A DNA stretch of 64,000 bases from Lancefieldella parvula DSM 20469 (GTDB taxonomy: Bacteria > Actinomycetota > Coriobacteriia > Coriobacteriales > Atopobiaceae), in assembly GCF_000024225.1 (NCBI RefSeq), contig NC_013203.1, forward strand, positions 1,364,001 through 1,428,000. Reading direction: 5' to 3'. Numbering within the stretch: position 1 is the stretch's first letter; every line of letters starts with the position of its first letter. Positions 44,035 through 52,739 of the stretch are shown here, piece after piece. The notes under the pieces were generated by a model. It was not told the origin of the DNA. It saw nothing but the letters and a program-made list of their open reading frames with translations, and did not search any database. The position numbers and the translations under genes are program-made.

Positions 44035-47000
44035 CTAGTCCAGCTTGTCTCTCTTTTTCTTACGACTACCTGCAACCAATCCCGAACCCAGTAACGTTAA
44101 TCCTGCCGAAACAGCAACTTGATCTACAACACCTGTATTTGGAAGTGATCCATCAGAAGTTTTTGTAGAGGTATCTGTGGTAGTAGTTTGTGCTAATTGA
44201 TTAACAGCAGATGTTTCATTAGTAGTCACAGCATCATTTGGCGCCGTTTGTTGATTGTTTGTACCATTCTGAGAAGCTGTTTGCGTACCGACCTCTACAA
44301 TCTCATCTATAGCTGAGTCTACTGTACTGTCTTCAATTACCCTGCGATCATCTCCAGAAACCTCAACAAGGATACGTCGTAAACCGTTCTTTCCTGCAGT
44401 AATTAATCGACGTAAACCTTGTTTAAGATTTGGATTAGTACGCTCTTGTCTCTTAAACGGAATTGTTTCAGTAATAATATTCACGACTGGCTTACTAAAC
44501 ACAAGTTCTTTTACACCTTCATCAGGGGTAACCTGATATACAAGCTTTGCTGATAGCTTTCCAAAAACATCATTAAGATTTTGAGCTGCCGCATCAACTG
44601 CTGACTGTTCCACGTTCTCATTAGCCAAAACTTGCTTGGCTTGAGCAAGAGCTTCTTGATAGGCCCTTACCGTTTCCTCTGTATACAAACTAATATCAAC
44701 GTCATTTGCTTTATCAACCGCTTTTTGAAGATTCTCTTTATTTACCTTAGAAGCATGAGGGTTAGTTACAAAAAGATTCTGAACTTCTAGATCTCCATCC
44801 CATAGTCCAAGGCCAACATATGCATTGTTGTAGTATGAATCTACAGTATCAAATGTATGGTTGAGGTACTCTACCCCATCGACAAGAACTTTTACGCTGT
44901 TTTTACCCTTGATTACCTTAACATGATGGAATTTTCCGTCATTAAGACGTTTTCCATTCATACTACCTTCTGCAATAGTATCTCCCATAAAACGATACAA
45001 ACGAACCGCATCGTTGTCTCCAAATTGGACAGAATACGCATTACGTGGATCAACGTTTTCTGATGCATAGAAAATATTGATGAGACCTTTTTGATATTTA
45101 ATATCAACATCAAGCTCATACTCAGGGAATGGAATCTTCTGTTTTCCCATGTAGTAATCATTGGCGCTCACATTTTTATCGTATAGACTCTCTCCGTCGA
45201 CATACCATTTTCCAGCCACAGACGTTAAATCTTTTACGTTTGTCTTGAAATCGTTACGAGAAATAGAAACAGTAAATTCCTTAGACAACGTTGGGTCAGA
45301 TTTTGATGTTGCAGTAATTTTAACGGTTCCTTTTTTAAGCGCTGTTACTAAGAGCTTGTTCCCCTCTTCTTTAACAGAAACTAAATCAGGATTATCAACG
45401 CTCCATACAACGTCCTGCGGTACAGTTGAAGGCATTACGTATGCTTTAAGCTCAACAGTATCTCCAACATATACGTTATTTTGAACTGGTGACGCTTGTA
45501 CCAGCTCAAGCGGCTTTGTTGCTTCTTTTTTATCCGTCCACGTGCTAGCCAAAGGATACAGCGTTATATCCGCCTTAGCAGTACCGCCCTCAGCAAATGC
45601 ACTTACACCCAGACTACTTGGTGCAGGGAATATTTGATTGGCCCCCGCCACGGTATTACCGCGAGAAAACACTTCAACACTCGCTCTATCGACATAGATA
45701 TGTAAATCAATGCTACCGTCAGCGTTTCTCTTTACTGACTGGGAGTCTACCTGAGCAAATTTATTGCTCAAAATAATGCCCGACTTGCTACGATCAATGG
45801 AGAGCGTTTCCGTTTCCAAATCATATACGACTCTTGTTACTTCATTTCCACCTACGCGCAAATTAAATCCAACTTTTTTAGTATCTTTACCAGGGCGGAA
45901 TGTAGAAACAATTTCGTACTGATCTCCCGAGAAACCCTTAAGCGCATCGCTTTTCTCGTCTATATCAACATCTTTTAGAGTTATAGCCTTATCCTCTTGA
46001 CGCAAAGACTTGTATGCATCAATAGGCGTCTGTGTCAGACGATACGATCCATCTTGCTTAACAAGACCAAGTTTAAGATTAAGGTTAAATGTTCCGTTGA
46101 ATTTCTGTCCAACGGTATTAGCTACTAAATTGCAATAATCATCCCAGGTGTTCATCCAGTTAACTTCAACAAGTTCTGGCAACGTTGGATTTTCAGTAGT
46201 ACCAAAATCCTGAACATAATATGTCATCGCTGCATACGAATCTTTACCAAAATTCATGGATTGATCAGCTTGCTCAAACTCTGCGTCTGGAACGAACGTC
46301 CATTTGCCGTCTACCTGCTTGAAATCTCCCACTTTATAGAAACGACCGCCGCGCGATAAAACCCACTTGATGGTTCCATCGTTAGCTTTAATGGGATAAA
46401 GATCTGGACACTCAGTATGTAGATTAGGGTAGGTAGACTCTACTTTCCAATTACGTAAATTATCTGAAGAGTAAATTCTTAAAGGACCGCCAGCCACAAC
46501 CATAAACCACTTATTCTGCCAGCGGAAGACCTTAGGATCGCGGAAGTCTTGGGACTGTAATGGATCATCTGTCCAGTCAGCTGCAACTTGATCGACCTTT
46601 GTCCAAGTTCTACCTTCATCTTTACTGTATGCAAGTTTAATGCGCTGACCATTACCATCTGCTGTGATAAGTGCTACCAGCCCACCTTCACCATTATCAA
46701 AAAGGCCGGAAGTGTTATTAGGATCAGCAACAATACTGCCAGAGAACATGGCGCCATTAGCATCAGGATAAAATGCGATAGGCTGTTCTTTCCAATGAAC
46801 TAAATCAGTACTGGTTGCATGACCCCAATGCATGGGACCCCATTTGGTGTCATCGTGGAACTGATAGAAGAAGTGATAGACACCTTTGTAATACACCAAT
46901 CCGTTAGGATCGTTTGCCCATCCATCTTTAACTGAGTAGTGATATTGATCTCGATAAAGCTCGTTATAGTAAACTTCATCTGCCTGTCTACGATGTACAT

Positions 47001-48291
47001 TTAACCTATAAGTTACGCTAACATCCTGGCCATCATCAGTAGTGATAGTACTAGTAACTGTCAAATAATTAGCACCAACCGCAAGTGGAATATTCTTAAA
47101 ATCACTGTATACATGCCCAGCTGCATCAGTAACTTGAATCTTAGCAGCACTATTCTTTGGTTGGATATTCAAATCAATCGAAGCTGCATTATTTTTTACA
47201 TACTGAATAGTAACTGGCGAAGTAAACTGACCTTTTTGTTCTACTGTACCTGTCTTGGAAGTAACCGTAATGTCCTTAAGTTCGGGGCTTTCTTCCTCGG
47301 TTATTTCTTTATAAAACGTATTTTGAAAACGTACCTGACTGTTCCAATTCAAAAGTCCATAATAACCTTCAGAAATATAGGTATTTTGGCCCTTATCGTC
47401 TCTTTGTAACGTATAGTCGCCTAAACTTGCAACTAACACATCATTAACGTAATAAGATGTCCAAGAGCCTATAGACACTACTTTTAGGTGATAGGTATTA
47501 TCTGCTGTTGGCTCGATGTGCTTCTCGTTAATAAATTGATAATCACGACCACCTTGCCAACGCCAAAACTTAACGTTGTTACTTCCTCCATCAATATTGA
47601 CAGCATAGCTATTCTTGTTATTTGGGTCGTTGTTACTTCTAAAGACAAGTGCTGCGGCACCCTCTTTACTCAAAAACGTTACATCCGTTGAATATACAAA
47701 GTTCTTGCCTTTACTTTGAGAATAAAAGAAACTGTCGCCTTTACCACGGGCGTCGCTATACAGACCATCCTCGCGAGCTTCCCAGTTTCCATTTTGATCA
47801 CCGTGCGTATCTTCAAGATTAGTTTTAAATCCAGATTGATTTTCTGCGCTTACTGCGGATACCTCAGTTTTGTTCTCTGACTCTACTGCTGATGATAAAG
47901 CTGGCACTTCTTCTTTTTTCTCTGCAACATCTACCTTGTCATTTTTTACTTCATCGGTACTTTGATTTTTATCTTGTGCTTCTGCCGAAGTTTGTTTTAC
48001 ATCATCGGATGTTTGATTAGCCTCTGCATCTTGGTCTACATGCACTGTCTGATTAGTTTGAGCAGACTTTTCTGTACTACCTAAAGAAGAATCTGGTGAT
48101 GTATCTTGCTGACGAACCTCTACGACTGGTGACGATGTAGAAGTTGGATTAGCAAAAGCCTCCTGAACGCCAAAAATACCTATCTGTAACATGAATGCAC
48201 CTAATGCTGCAAGCAAACAGCCCGCGATTCTATGTGTACCAATTTTTCCCATAAACCATTTTTTATATGATGTATCGTGTTGGTCTTCCAT
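44035..48291 (-). CDS. fruA: Sortase-anchored GH32 fructan hydrolase
   Basis: 1418-residue cell-wall enzyme that splits fructans (levan, inulin) or sucrose outside the cell. A signal peptide (about 20-47, GCLLAALGAFMLQIGIFGVQ) is followed by a Ser/Gln/Glu-rich region and a LamG-like domain (about 155-335). The GH32 catalytic module from about 440 has WANDPNG near 456, FRDPKVF near 583 and TECPDLYP near 626, giving nucleophile, transition-state stabiliser and acid/base. A beta-sandwich, a Big2-like domain (about 940-1020), a second LamG-like domain and a FIVAR-like helical segment follow, ending in LPNTG, a hydrophobic helix and KKKRDK. Size and layout match streptococcal FruA (exo-beta-fructosidase). 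The gene is AT-rich compared with the left half of the window. Confidence 0.92.
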   Translation of the reverse strand: MEDQHDTSYKKWFMGKIGTHRIAGCLLAALGAFMLQIGIFGVQEAFANPTSTSSPVVEVRQQDTSPDSSLGSTEKSAQTNQTVHVDQDAEANQTSDDVKQTSAEAQDKNQSTDEVKNDKVDVAEKKEEVPALSSAVESENKTEVSAVSAENQSGFKTNLEDTHGDQNGNWEAREDGLYSDARGKGDSFFYSQSKGKNFVYSTDVTFLSKEGAAALVFRSNNDPNNKNSYAVNIDGGSNNVKFWRWQGGRDYQFINEKHIEPTADNTYHLKVVSIGSWTSYYVNDVLVASLGDYTLQRDDKGQNTYISEGYYGLLNWNSQVRFQNTFYKEITEEESPELKDITVTSKTGTVEQKGQFTSPVTIQYVKNNAASIDLNIQPKNSAAKIQVTDAAGHVYSDFKNIPLAVGANYLTVTSTITTDDGQDVSVTYRLNVHRRQADEVYYNELYRDQYHYSVKDGWANDPNGLVYYKGVYHFFYQFHDDTKWGPMHWGHATSTDLVHWKEQPIAFYPDANGAMFSGSIVADPNNTSGLFDNGEGGLVALITADGNGQRIKLAYSKDEGRTWTKVDQVAADWTDDPLQSQDFRDPKVFRWQNKWFMVVAGGPLRIYSSDNLRNWKVESTYPNLHTECPDLYPIKANDGTIKWVLSRGGRFYKVGDFKQVDGKWTFVPDAEFEQADQSMNFGKDSYAAMTYYVQDFGTTENPTLPELVEVNWMNTWDDYCNLVANTVGQKFNGTFNLNLKLGLVKQDGSYRLTQTPIDAYKSLRQEDKAITLKDVDIDEKSDALKGFSGDQYEIVSTFRPGKDTKKVGFNLRVGGNEVTRVVYDLETETLSIDRSKSGIILSNKFAQVDSQSVKRNADGSIDLHIYVDRASVEVFSRGNTVAGANQIFPAPSSLGVSAFAEGGTAKADITLYPLASTWTDKKEATKPLELVQASPVQNNVYVGDTVELKAYVMPSTVPQDVVWSVDNPDLVSVKEEGNKLLVTALKKGTVKITATSKSDPTLSKEFTVSISRNDFKTNVKDLTSVAGKWYVDGESLYDKNVSANDYYMGKQKIPFPEYELDVDIKYQKGLINIFYASENVDPRNAYSVQFGDNDAVRLYRFMGDTIAEGSMNGKRLNDGKFHHVKVIKGKNSVKVLVDGVEYLNHTFDTVDSYYNNAYVGLGLWDGDLEVQNLFVTNPHASKVNKENLQKAVDKANDVDISLYTEETVRAYQEALAQAKQVLANENVEQSAVDAAAQNLNDVFGKLSAKLVYQVTPDEGVKELVFSKPVVNIITETIPFKRQERTNPNLKQGLRRLITAGKNGLRRILVEVSGDDRRVIEDSTVDSAIDEIVEVGTQTASQNGTNNQQTAPNDAVTTNETSAVNQLAQTTTTDTSTKTSDGSLPNTGVVDQVAVSAGLTLLGSGLVAGSRKKKRDKLD

Positions 48292-48645
48292 GCTACTCCC
48301 TACATCTAAAATAAAACTACGTTAAACGTCTAAATGTCCTGGACGCTTAAAAAACACCAAGCTTGTAGTATCTTAGTATTATTAGATACGTTTTTTATCT
48401 AATATCAAGATTAATTGATGAATGATTAAAAATAATTTAGATGCTTTAAAGACTTTCTAAATTATTTTAATATTTATATCAATACTTCTCGCAATTTTGT
48501 TTATTCATCTATATACATCTATTACTTTCATGCTGGCAAAATTGCATCCTAAAAAATAAAACCGCCTTCAAAAAATAAAGGCGGTAGTAGAAATTACTAT
48601 AAAAATTGTAATACACGTAGGATTTACGCTATAACCTCAATTCCA
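48292..48645. other. Upstream region of the fructanase gene
   Basis: No gene in this 354-bp gap. An inverted repeat TTAGATA / TATCTAA (about 48387-48408) and an imperfect dyad AAACGTC / GACGCTT (about 48323-48348) lie upstream of the ATG and may be operators. The terminator at 48551-48585 ends the neighbouring operon. Confidence 0.5.
48551..48585 (-). terminator. Terminator of the LytTR-DUF3021 pair
   Basis: ACCGCCTT and AAGGCGGT pair around a 9-nt loop; TTTTATTTTT follows on the minus strand. Confidence 0.8.
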
Positions 48646-49164
48646 TCATTGTGAACGACGTGTCTCTTGATACTTCTCAAATGCCTTTTGATACGCCAAT
48701 TGTTCCTGCTTAAATTCTCTATTAAAAAATAGCGTCGAAACAAAAAGAATTACCAAATACACACCAACAAATGAAATCCACGCCTCGAGTATATTTGGCA
48801 ACCACTCTCCAACATAAGCCAAGATAACTAACGTAATAAATAGGCATACATTAAAGCCTAAATAGCGCTTCCAATAACTCAACCGTAAAATACATGGCTG
48901 ATAATTAAACCAAAGCTGCTGAAAAATTCCCATGCTTATTCCAGCTAAAGCAATCGTCAAAACTAAAATATTATTTTGCCTGTTACCAAAATTTCCAAGC
49001 AAAGCAATAACAGAATAGACGCACGAAATAATTGTAAAATAAGCCGCTCCAGCAAATCCACCTTTTTGCAGTATCTCTGCAGTTGTTATGCTAATTCCAT
49101 CTTCACTTTCTTTTTCGAAAGCCTCATTACAATCATTCTGTCTCTGCTGTTTTTTCAGTACCAT
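48646..49164 (-). CDS. DUF3021-like membrane protein
   Basis: 172-residue protein with four hydrophobic helices (AAYFTIISCVYSVIALLG, NILVLTIALAGISMGIFQQL, GFNVCLFITLVILAYVGEWL, ISFVGVYLVILFVSTLFF) and a charged helical C-terminus (REFKQEQLAYQKAFEKYQET). Its size, topology and position 70 bp after a LytTR regulator match DUF3021 proteins, which act with such regulators, often as membrane-bound antagonists. That role is inferred from known pairs. Confidence 0.7.
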   Translation of the reverse strand: MVLKKQQRQNDCNEAFEKESEDGISITTAEILQKGGFAGAAYFTIISCVYSVIALLGNFGNRQNNILVLTIALAGISMGIFQQLWFNYQPCILRLSYWKRYLGFNVCLFITLVILAYVGEWLPNILEAWISFVGVYLVILFVSTLFFNREFKQEQLAYQKAFEKYQETRRSQ

Positions 49165-49236
49165 TTTTCCTCCCTACCTTATAAAACTATTCTGGAAACC
49201 CTTACTTTTAGAAGCACTCACTAAAAGAAGCACCCG

Positions 49237-49680
49237 CTAAATTCCAATACGGCGTTTAAACTCTGGAGCATACTTTCTTGAAACAACAAGTTTTTTCTCA
49301 CCCAAAGAAAGTAACATGCGACCAGATCCTGCTGGACTAATCCCTGTAACGTGATCCAAATTTACTAATTCCTGCCGAAAAATACGCACAAATTCCGTAT
49401 CACTTAGTTCTCCTTCAAGCTCATTTAAGCGGCTGGAACTCTCAAGCGTTTCTCCTGTTGCAAGATGAATAAGGGCCATGCTTCCATTTGTTTGAACCCA
49501 TGCTACATCCGCAAGAAACACCATACGTCGATTAATAGTTCCAGGAATATACCCAGAAAGCTTGCCATCAGCCATTTGTAGTTGGCGAACAATCCCAGCA
49601 ACGCGTGGATTATCTGGCCCACTTAAAATGGTCACCTCAATTTGTGAGCGACCTTTTTCTTCTACTACGCGAATTTCCAT
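49237..49680 (-). CDS. LytTR-domain transcriptional regulator
   Basis: 147-residue regulator with no receiver domain. The C-terminal 100 residues form a LytTR DNA-binding domain (VFLADVAWVQTNGSMALIHL, SSRLNELEGELSDTEFVRIF, LVNLDHVTGISP, KLVVSRKYAPEFKRRIGI). The start at 49680 (MEIRVVEEKG) is preferred over 49695 by comparison with the family. It pairs with the downstream DUF3021-like protein. A candidate regulator of neighbouring surface genes, by position only. Confidence 0.85.
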   Translation of the reverse strand: MEIRVVEEKGRSQIEVTILSGPDNPRVAGIVRQLQMADGKLSGYIPGTINRRMVFLADVAWVQTNGSMALIHLATGETLESSSRLNELEGELSDTEFVRIFRQELVNLDHVTGISPAGSGRMLLSLGEKKLVVSRKYAPEFKRRIGI

Positions 49681-49928
49681 GACCCATCCAAACAACTAAC
49701 TTGACAGAGACTCTTACCTCGAGGCACCTTTAATTTAATCGTTATAACCCTTATATAATGTCTTATATTTCCCAAATGCACTAATTAGCAAATAAAGTGC
49801 GTCCTTTTGCATTTTAAACACTGTTTAAAGCAAAAAAACCATTTAGCATGTATATGCTTTATCACATAGAAAATTATTAAAATTACACGCCAACAGCTAC
49901 TATGCACTGCTAACTGCAAAACAAATTA

Positions 49929-49971
49929 AATAAAAAGACTGACTCCAAAAGAATCCTGGAATCAGTCTAAT
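49929..49971 (-). terminator. Terminator of the pilus operon
   Basis: AGACTGA-TTCCA pairs with TGGA-TCAGTCT (single internal mismatch) around AGGATTCTTT; TTTTTATTTAATT follows on the minus strand. It ends the sortase transcript. Confidence 0.75.
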
Positions 49972-50009
49972 GTTATGACACAAGCAACTAATTAACTTGG
50001 TCAATAAAA

Positions 50010-50102
50010 TTACTTACTTTCTATTACTGACTTCTTGTTGAGATAGAACACTACACATACAACCGCAAGCAATAAAAACATAACTCCCAAGCTATAAGAC
50101 AC
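50010..50102 (-). CDS. Possible 30-aa membrane peptide
   Basis: From GTG at 50102 the frame reads MSYSLGVMFLLLAVVCVVFY then LNKKSVIESK and TAA: one hydrophobic helix with a basic tail. It lies downstream of the sortase and before the operon terminator. The ribosome-binding site is poor, so it may instead be the decayed C-terminus of a lost surface protein. Confidence 0.3.
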   Translation of the reverse strand: MSYSLGVMFLLLAVVCVVFYLNKKSVIESK

Positions 50103-50173
50103 TGTTCATATCAACCTAAGCCTATGCTCCGTACCATTTTTTCTTGTTTAATAGTGGCCGTTCTGAAAAGAAT

Positions 50174-51148
50174 TTACTTCTTTATTTTTGAAAAAACTTT
50201 TGTACGTTTAGCGATAAAAGCCGCAATACTGACAACTACACCAGCACATACAATACCCAAAATAGAGAATAATATTGGGTGTCGACTCATATCTACCGAA
50301 GAATCAATGGAACGATTAGTCAACTCATTTTGATCGTTCCATTCGGCAGGAACATCCGTGCGCTCTGCATGTACTAATAACCTATGAGTATTAACACCAT
50401 AAGGAGTACACGTTACAAGCGTTACTTGATCTTTCCCTGGCTCAATAAAAAGACTATCTACCTGATTAGGTAAAACTACTTCAGTAGAAGTTACTCTATA
50501 CGCATGATCTTCCCCAAGAACATGAATAATAAACCAATCACCTGCTTGAAGTTCATTGAGTCGATCAAATATACGGGCGGTAGGCAGACCGGTATGACCT
50601 GCTAAAACAGTATGCGTTGACTCCCCGCCTATTGGCACAGAAGTATTTACTACATGACCAACACCATGCTGTAACACATCATCAGTTGTAAAGTGATAAA
50701 TAGGAAGATTCACTGAAATTTTTGGTATTATAAGCTCTCCCATAACACCATCATTTGCTATGTTCAGCACTTCTTTATATTCAGTAACCCCTGGCATAGA
50801 TTCTTTGCTATCAAAGGGGTCAATAACCCTAGAAGCACCATCACGAAGGTGCTTATTAAATTCAATTGCCCTTTCCTTTTCAGAAGAAAGGTCTGTCTTA
50901 GACATTGTAACTACTGTATTTTCTTGGGTAGCACTCACATTATTTTGAGTAAGTTGGTTAAGCCAGTTACTTACAAATGGATAGCTAATTAACGCAACAC
51001 CAGCAACCAAAACAATAATCGACATAATTAGCCATACGCGCGCACGCTTCTTTTTTTCTATACCTTTATCCGAGGCATTAAGAGAAGCAGGAGAATCGTT
51101 TGATTCTCCTGCTTTCAATACAGCCATCATGTGTTTTGGATTAGCCAT
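50174..51148 (-). CDS. srtC: Class C pilus sortase
   Basis: 324-residue transpeptidase that polymerises pilins. An N-terminal helix (residues about 38-62, VWLIMSIIVLVAGVALISYP) is followed by the lid motif DPFDSK (about 109), which covers the active site in class C sortases. Catalytic His lies in LAGHTGLP, Cys in TLVTCTPYG (about 247) and Arg in HRLLVHAER. A second hydrophobic helix anchors the C-terminus. It is the third gene of the pilus operon after the tip and backbone pilins. Confidence 0.93.
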   Translation of the reverse strand: MANPKHMMAVLKAGESNDSPASLNASDKGIEKKKRARVWLIMSIIVLVAGVALISYPFVSNWLNQLTQNNVSATQENTVVTMSKTDLSSEKERAIEFNKHLRDGASRVIDPFDSKESMPGVTEYKEVLNIANDGVMGELIIPKISVNLPIYHFTTDDVLQHGVGHVVNTSVPIGGESTHTVLAGHTGLPTARIFDRLNELQAGDWFIIHVLGEDHAYRVTSTEVVLPNQVDSLFIEPGKDQVTLVTCTPYGVNTHRLLVHAERTDVPAEWNDQNELTNRSIDSSVDMSRHPILFSILGIVCAGVVVSIAAFIAKRTKVFSKIKK

Positions 51149-51173
51149 GATTAAACAGTAATACTAGAACTCT

Positions 51174-52601
51174 TTATGCGCGTTGCTTTCTAGAATACAC
51201 AATAGCGCCTACACCAGCAACAAGCAGAACGGTTCCAATAGCAGTGAACATAAAGGTTCCAGCGTCACCGGTTACTGGAAGAACTGGCTGCCTATTATCG
51301 ACAACATTCTGTGAATTAACCAGATAATTGTTCTCGACATCAGTTGTAGCTGGGTTATCAGCAGTAGCAGTAGTATCGCTTAAATCAAACTCAATGTCGT
51401 TGACTTTGGTGTATCCAGAAGGAACGCCAGTCTCTGAAATCTTATAGTGACCTGCTGCAAGACCAGAGAAGTAAACATAACCGTTTGCATCAGAAGTAGA
51501 AGTGAGTACTTTACCGTTATCAAGCGTAAGGGTAAATGTAGCACCCTGAAGAGGATTGCCCTCTGGATCAGTCTTCTTAAAGACGTAACCATATGTCTTT
51601 ACTGTAGTGTTGCTGTTAGGAGTAACAGTCTTATTCTCATATGGATTTGGGTTGAAAGTAACAGTAGCAGTGTTTCCAGTTACATCAGTAGCGCTATGAG
51701 AGAAAGCATCGGAAGTAAGCTCTGCCTCATAAGTAACCTCGATTGCCTCACCAGGATGAGCAAGAACATAGTCTTTAGAATACTCAATGGTGTAGCCAGT
51801 TTCAGAAGCTGTCAAAGTGTAGTCTGCACCTGATACAGCTTTCTGACCATTAATTTTAATGGTGTCAGTCTTAATCTTTAAACCAGCAGAAGGTGTATCA
51901 CCAATAGTAAAAGTTGCGTTCTTAGAATCTTTTGGATAATTAGGAACAGCAGTATTAATCTTGAATGGGACGCTATCACCAACGCTGTACTTATCGGTTG
52001 ACTCTTTATACTCAGAACCAACAGTCTTCTTAACAGTTACGTCAGTCTTCTTAACATCAATAGGAGCAACATCGCGAGACTTATATGTTCCGCCATCAAC
52101 CTTAGGAGTTACGTCAACTACCATATTCTGATAAACGCGAGTCTTGCCACTTGCGGTGGTAACACGAACGAGATAGTAGCCACTTCCAAGAGTAAGCTTA
52201 GCGGAGCCATCACTGCCAGCCGTTGCGGTAGCAGCAGCTGGATTTGCTGTAACGGCACCAGCAATTGCTGCGGCAGCATTTTGCATATCTGTACCCTGAG
52301 TAAAGGTATAACCGTCAGTAGCAACAGCTGCAATCTTATCAATTGTATTGTAAGCACTTGGCAGACCGTCAGCCATCTTATACGTTAAGTTATTTGCAGC
52401 ATCAATGTCTGCATCAGCAATTAAATATGCACTTACAACATCGCCAGACTCAAGACCATTAATAGTAACCTTGCTATCCGCAACATCAGTGCCGCTTGTT
52501 GGATTAGCAAAAGCCTGAACCGGGACCAGTGAGTAAATTAGAAGAGCTGCTGAAAAGAGGCAGCAAATCTTACTAAAAATACTCTTAGCTATTGATTTCA
52601 T
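51174..52601 (-). CDS. Backbone pilin with LPVTG anchor
   Basis: 475-residue major pilin subunit. A signal peptide (IFSKICCLFSAALLIYSLVP, cleaved after AFA) is followed by isopeptide-forming fimbrial domains: a D2-like region (about 190-330) and a CNA-B/SpaA-like domain (about 345-430, VFKKTDPEGNPLQGATFTLT) with the E-box YKISETGVPSGY. The sorting signal LPVTG (about 442), a hydrophobic helix and RKQRA end the protein. Pilus-polymerising lysine cannot be fixed by eye; K in VTPKVDGG or YPKDSK are candidates. It lies between the tip pilin and its sortase. Confidence 0.88.
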   Translation of the reverse strand: MKSIAKSIFSKICCLFSAALLIYSLVPVQAFANPTSGTDVADSKVTINGLESGDVVSAYLIADADIDAANNLTYKMADGLPSAYNTIDKIAAVATDGYTFTQGTDMQNAAAAIAGAVTANPAAATATAGSDGSAKLTLGSGYYLVRVTTASGKTRVYQNMVVDVTPKVDGGTYKSRDVAPIDVKKTDVTVKKTVGSEYKESTDKYSVGDSVPFKINTAVPNYPKDSKNATFTIGDTPSAGLKIKTDTIKINGQKAVSGADYTLTASETGYTIEYSKDYVLAHPGEAIEVTYEAELTSDAFSHSATDVTGNTATVTFNPNPYENKTVTPNSNTTVKTYGYVFKKTDPEGNPLQGATFTLTLDNGKVLTSTSDANGYVYFSGLAAGHYKISETGVPSGYTKVNDIEFDLSDTTATADNPATTDVENNYLVNSQNVVDNRQPVLPVTGDAGTFMFTAIGTVLLVAGVGAIVYSRKQRA

Positions 52602-52739
52602 TCTTTTCCCTTCTTTAATCTCAGGTTAACTAAAACATAACCCTTGATAATAGTAACTTAACCTACTTTAAAAAAATGTACTTTAGTTCAGAACACATAA
52701 ACTACTTATTTTTCCACCAATCGTTCATAACGCGCTTTA

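Larger units (their letters stand above)
49681..50173. other. AT-rich gap with terminator and a possible micro-ORF
   Basis: This 493-bp gap holds a possible 30-codon membrane peptide gene (50010-50102) and a strong minus-strand terminator (49929-49971). The rest is AT-rich without recognisable features. Confidence 0.5.
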
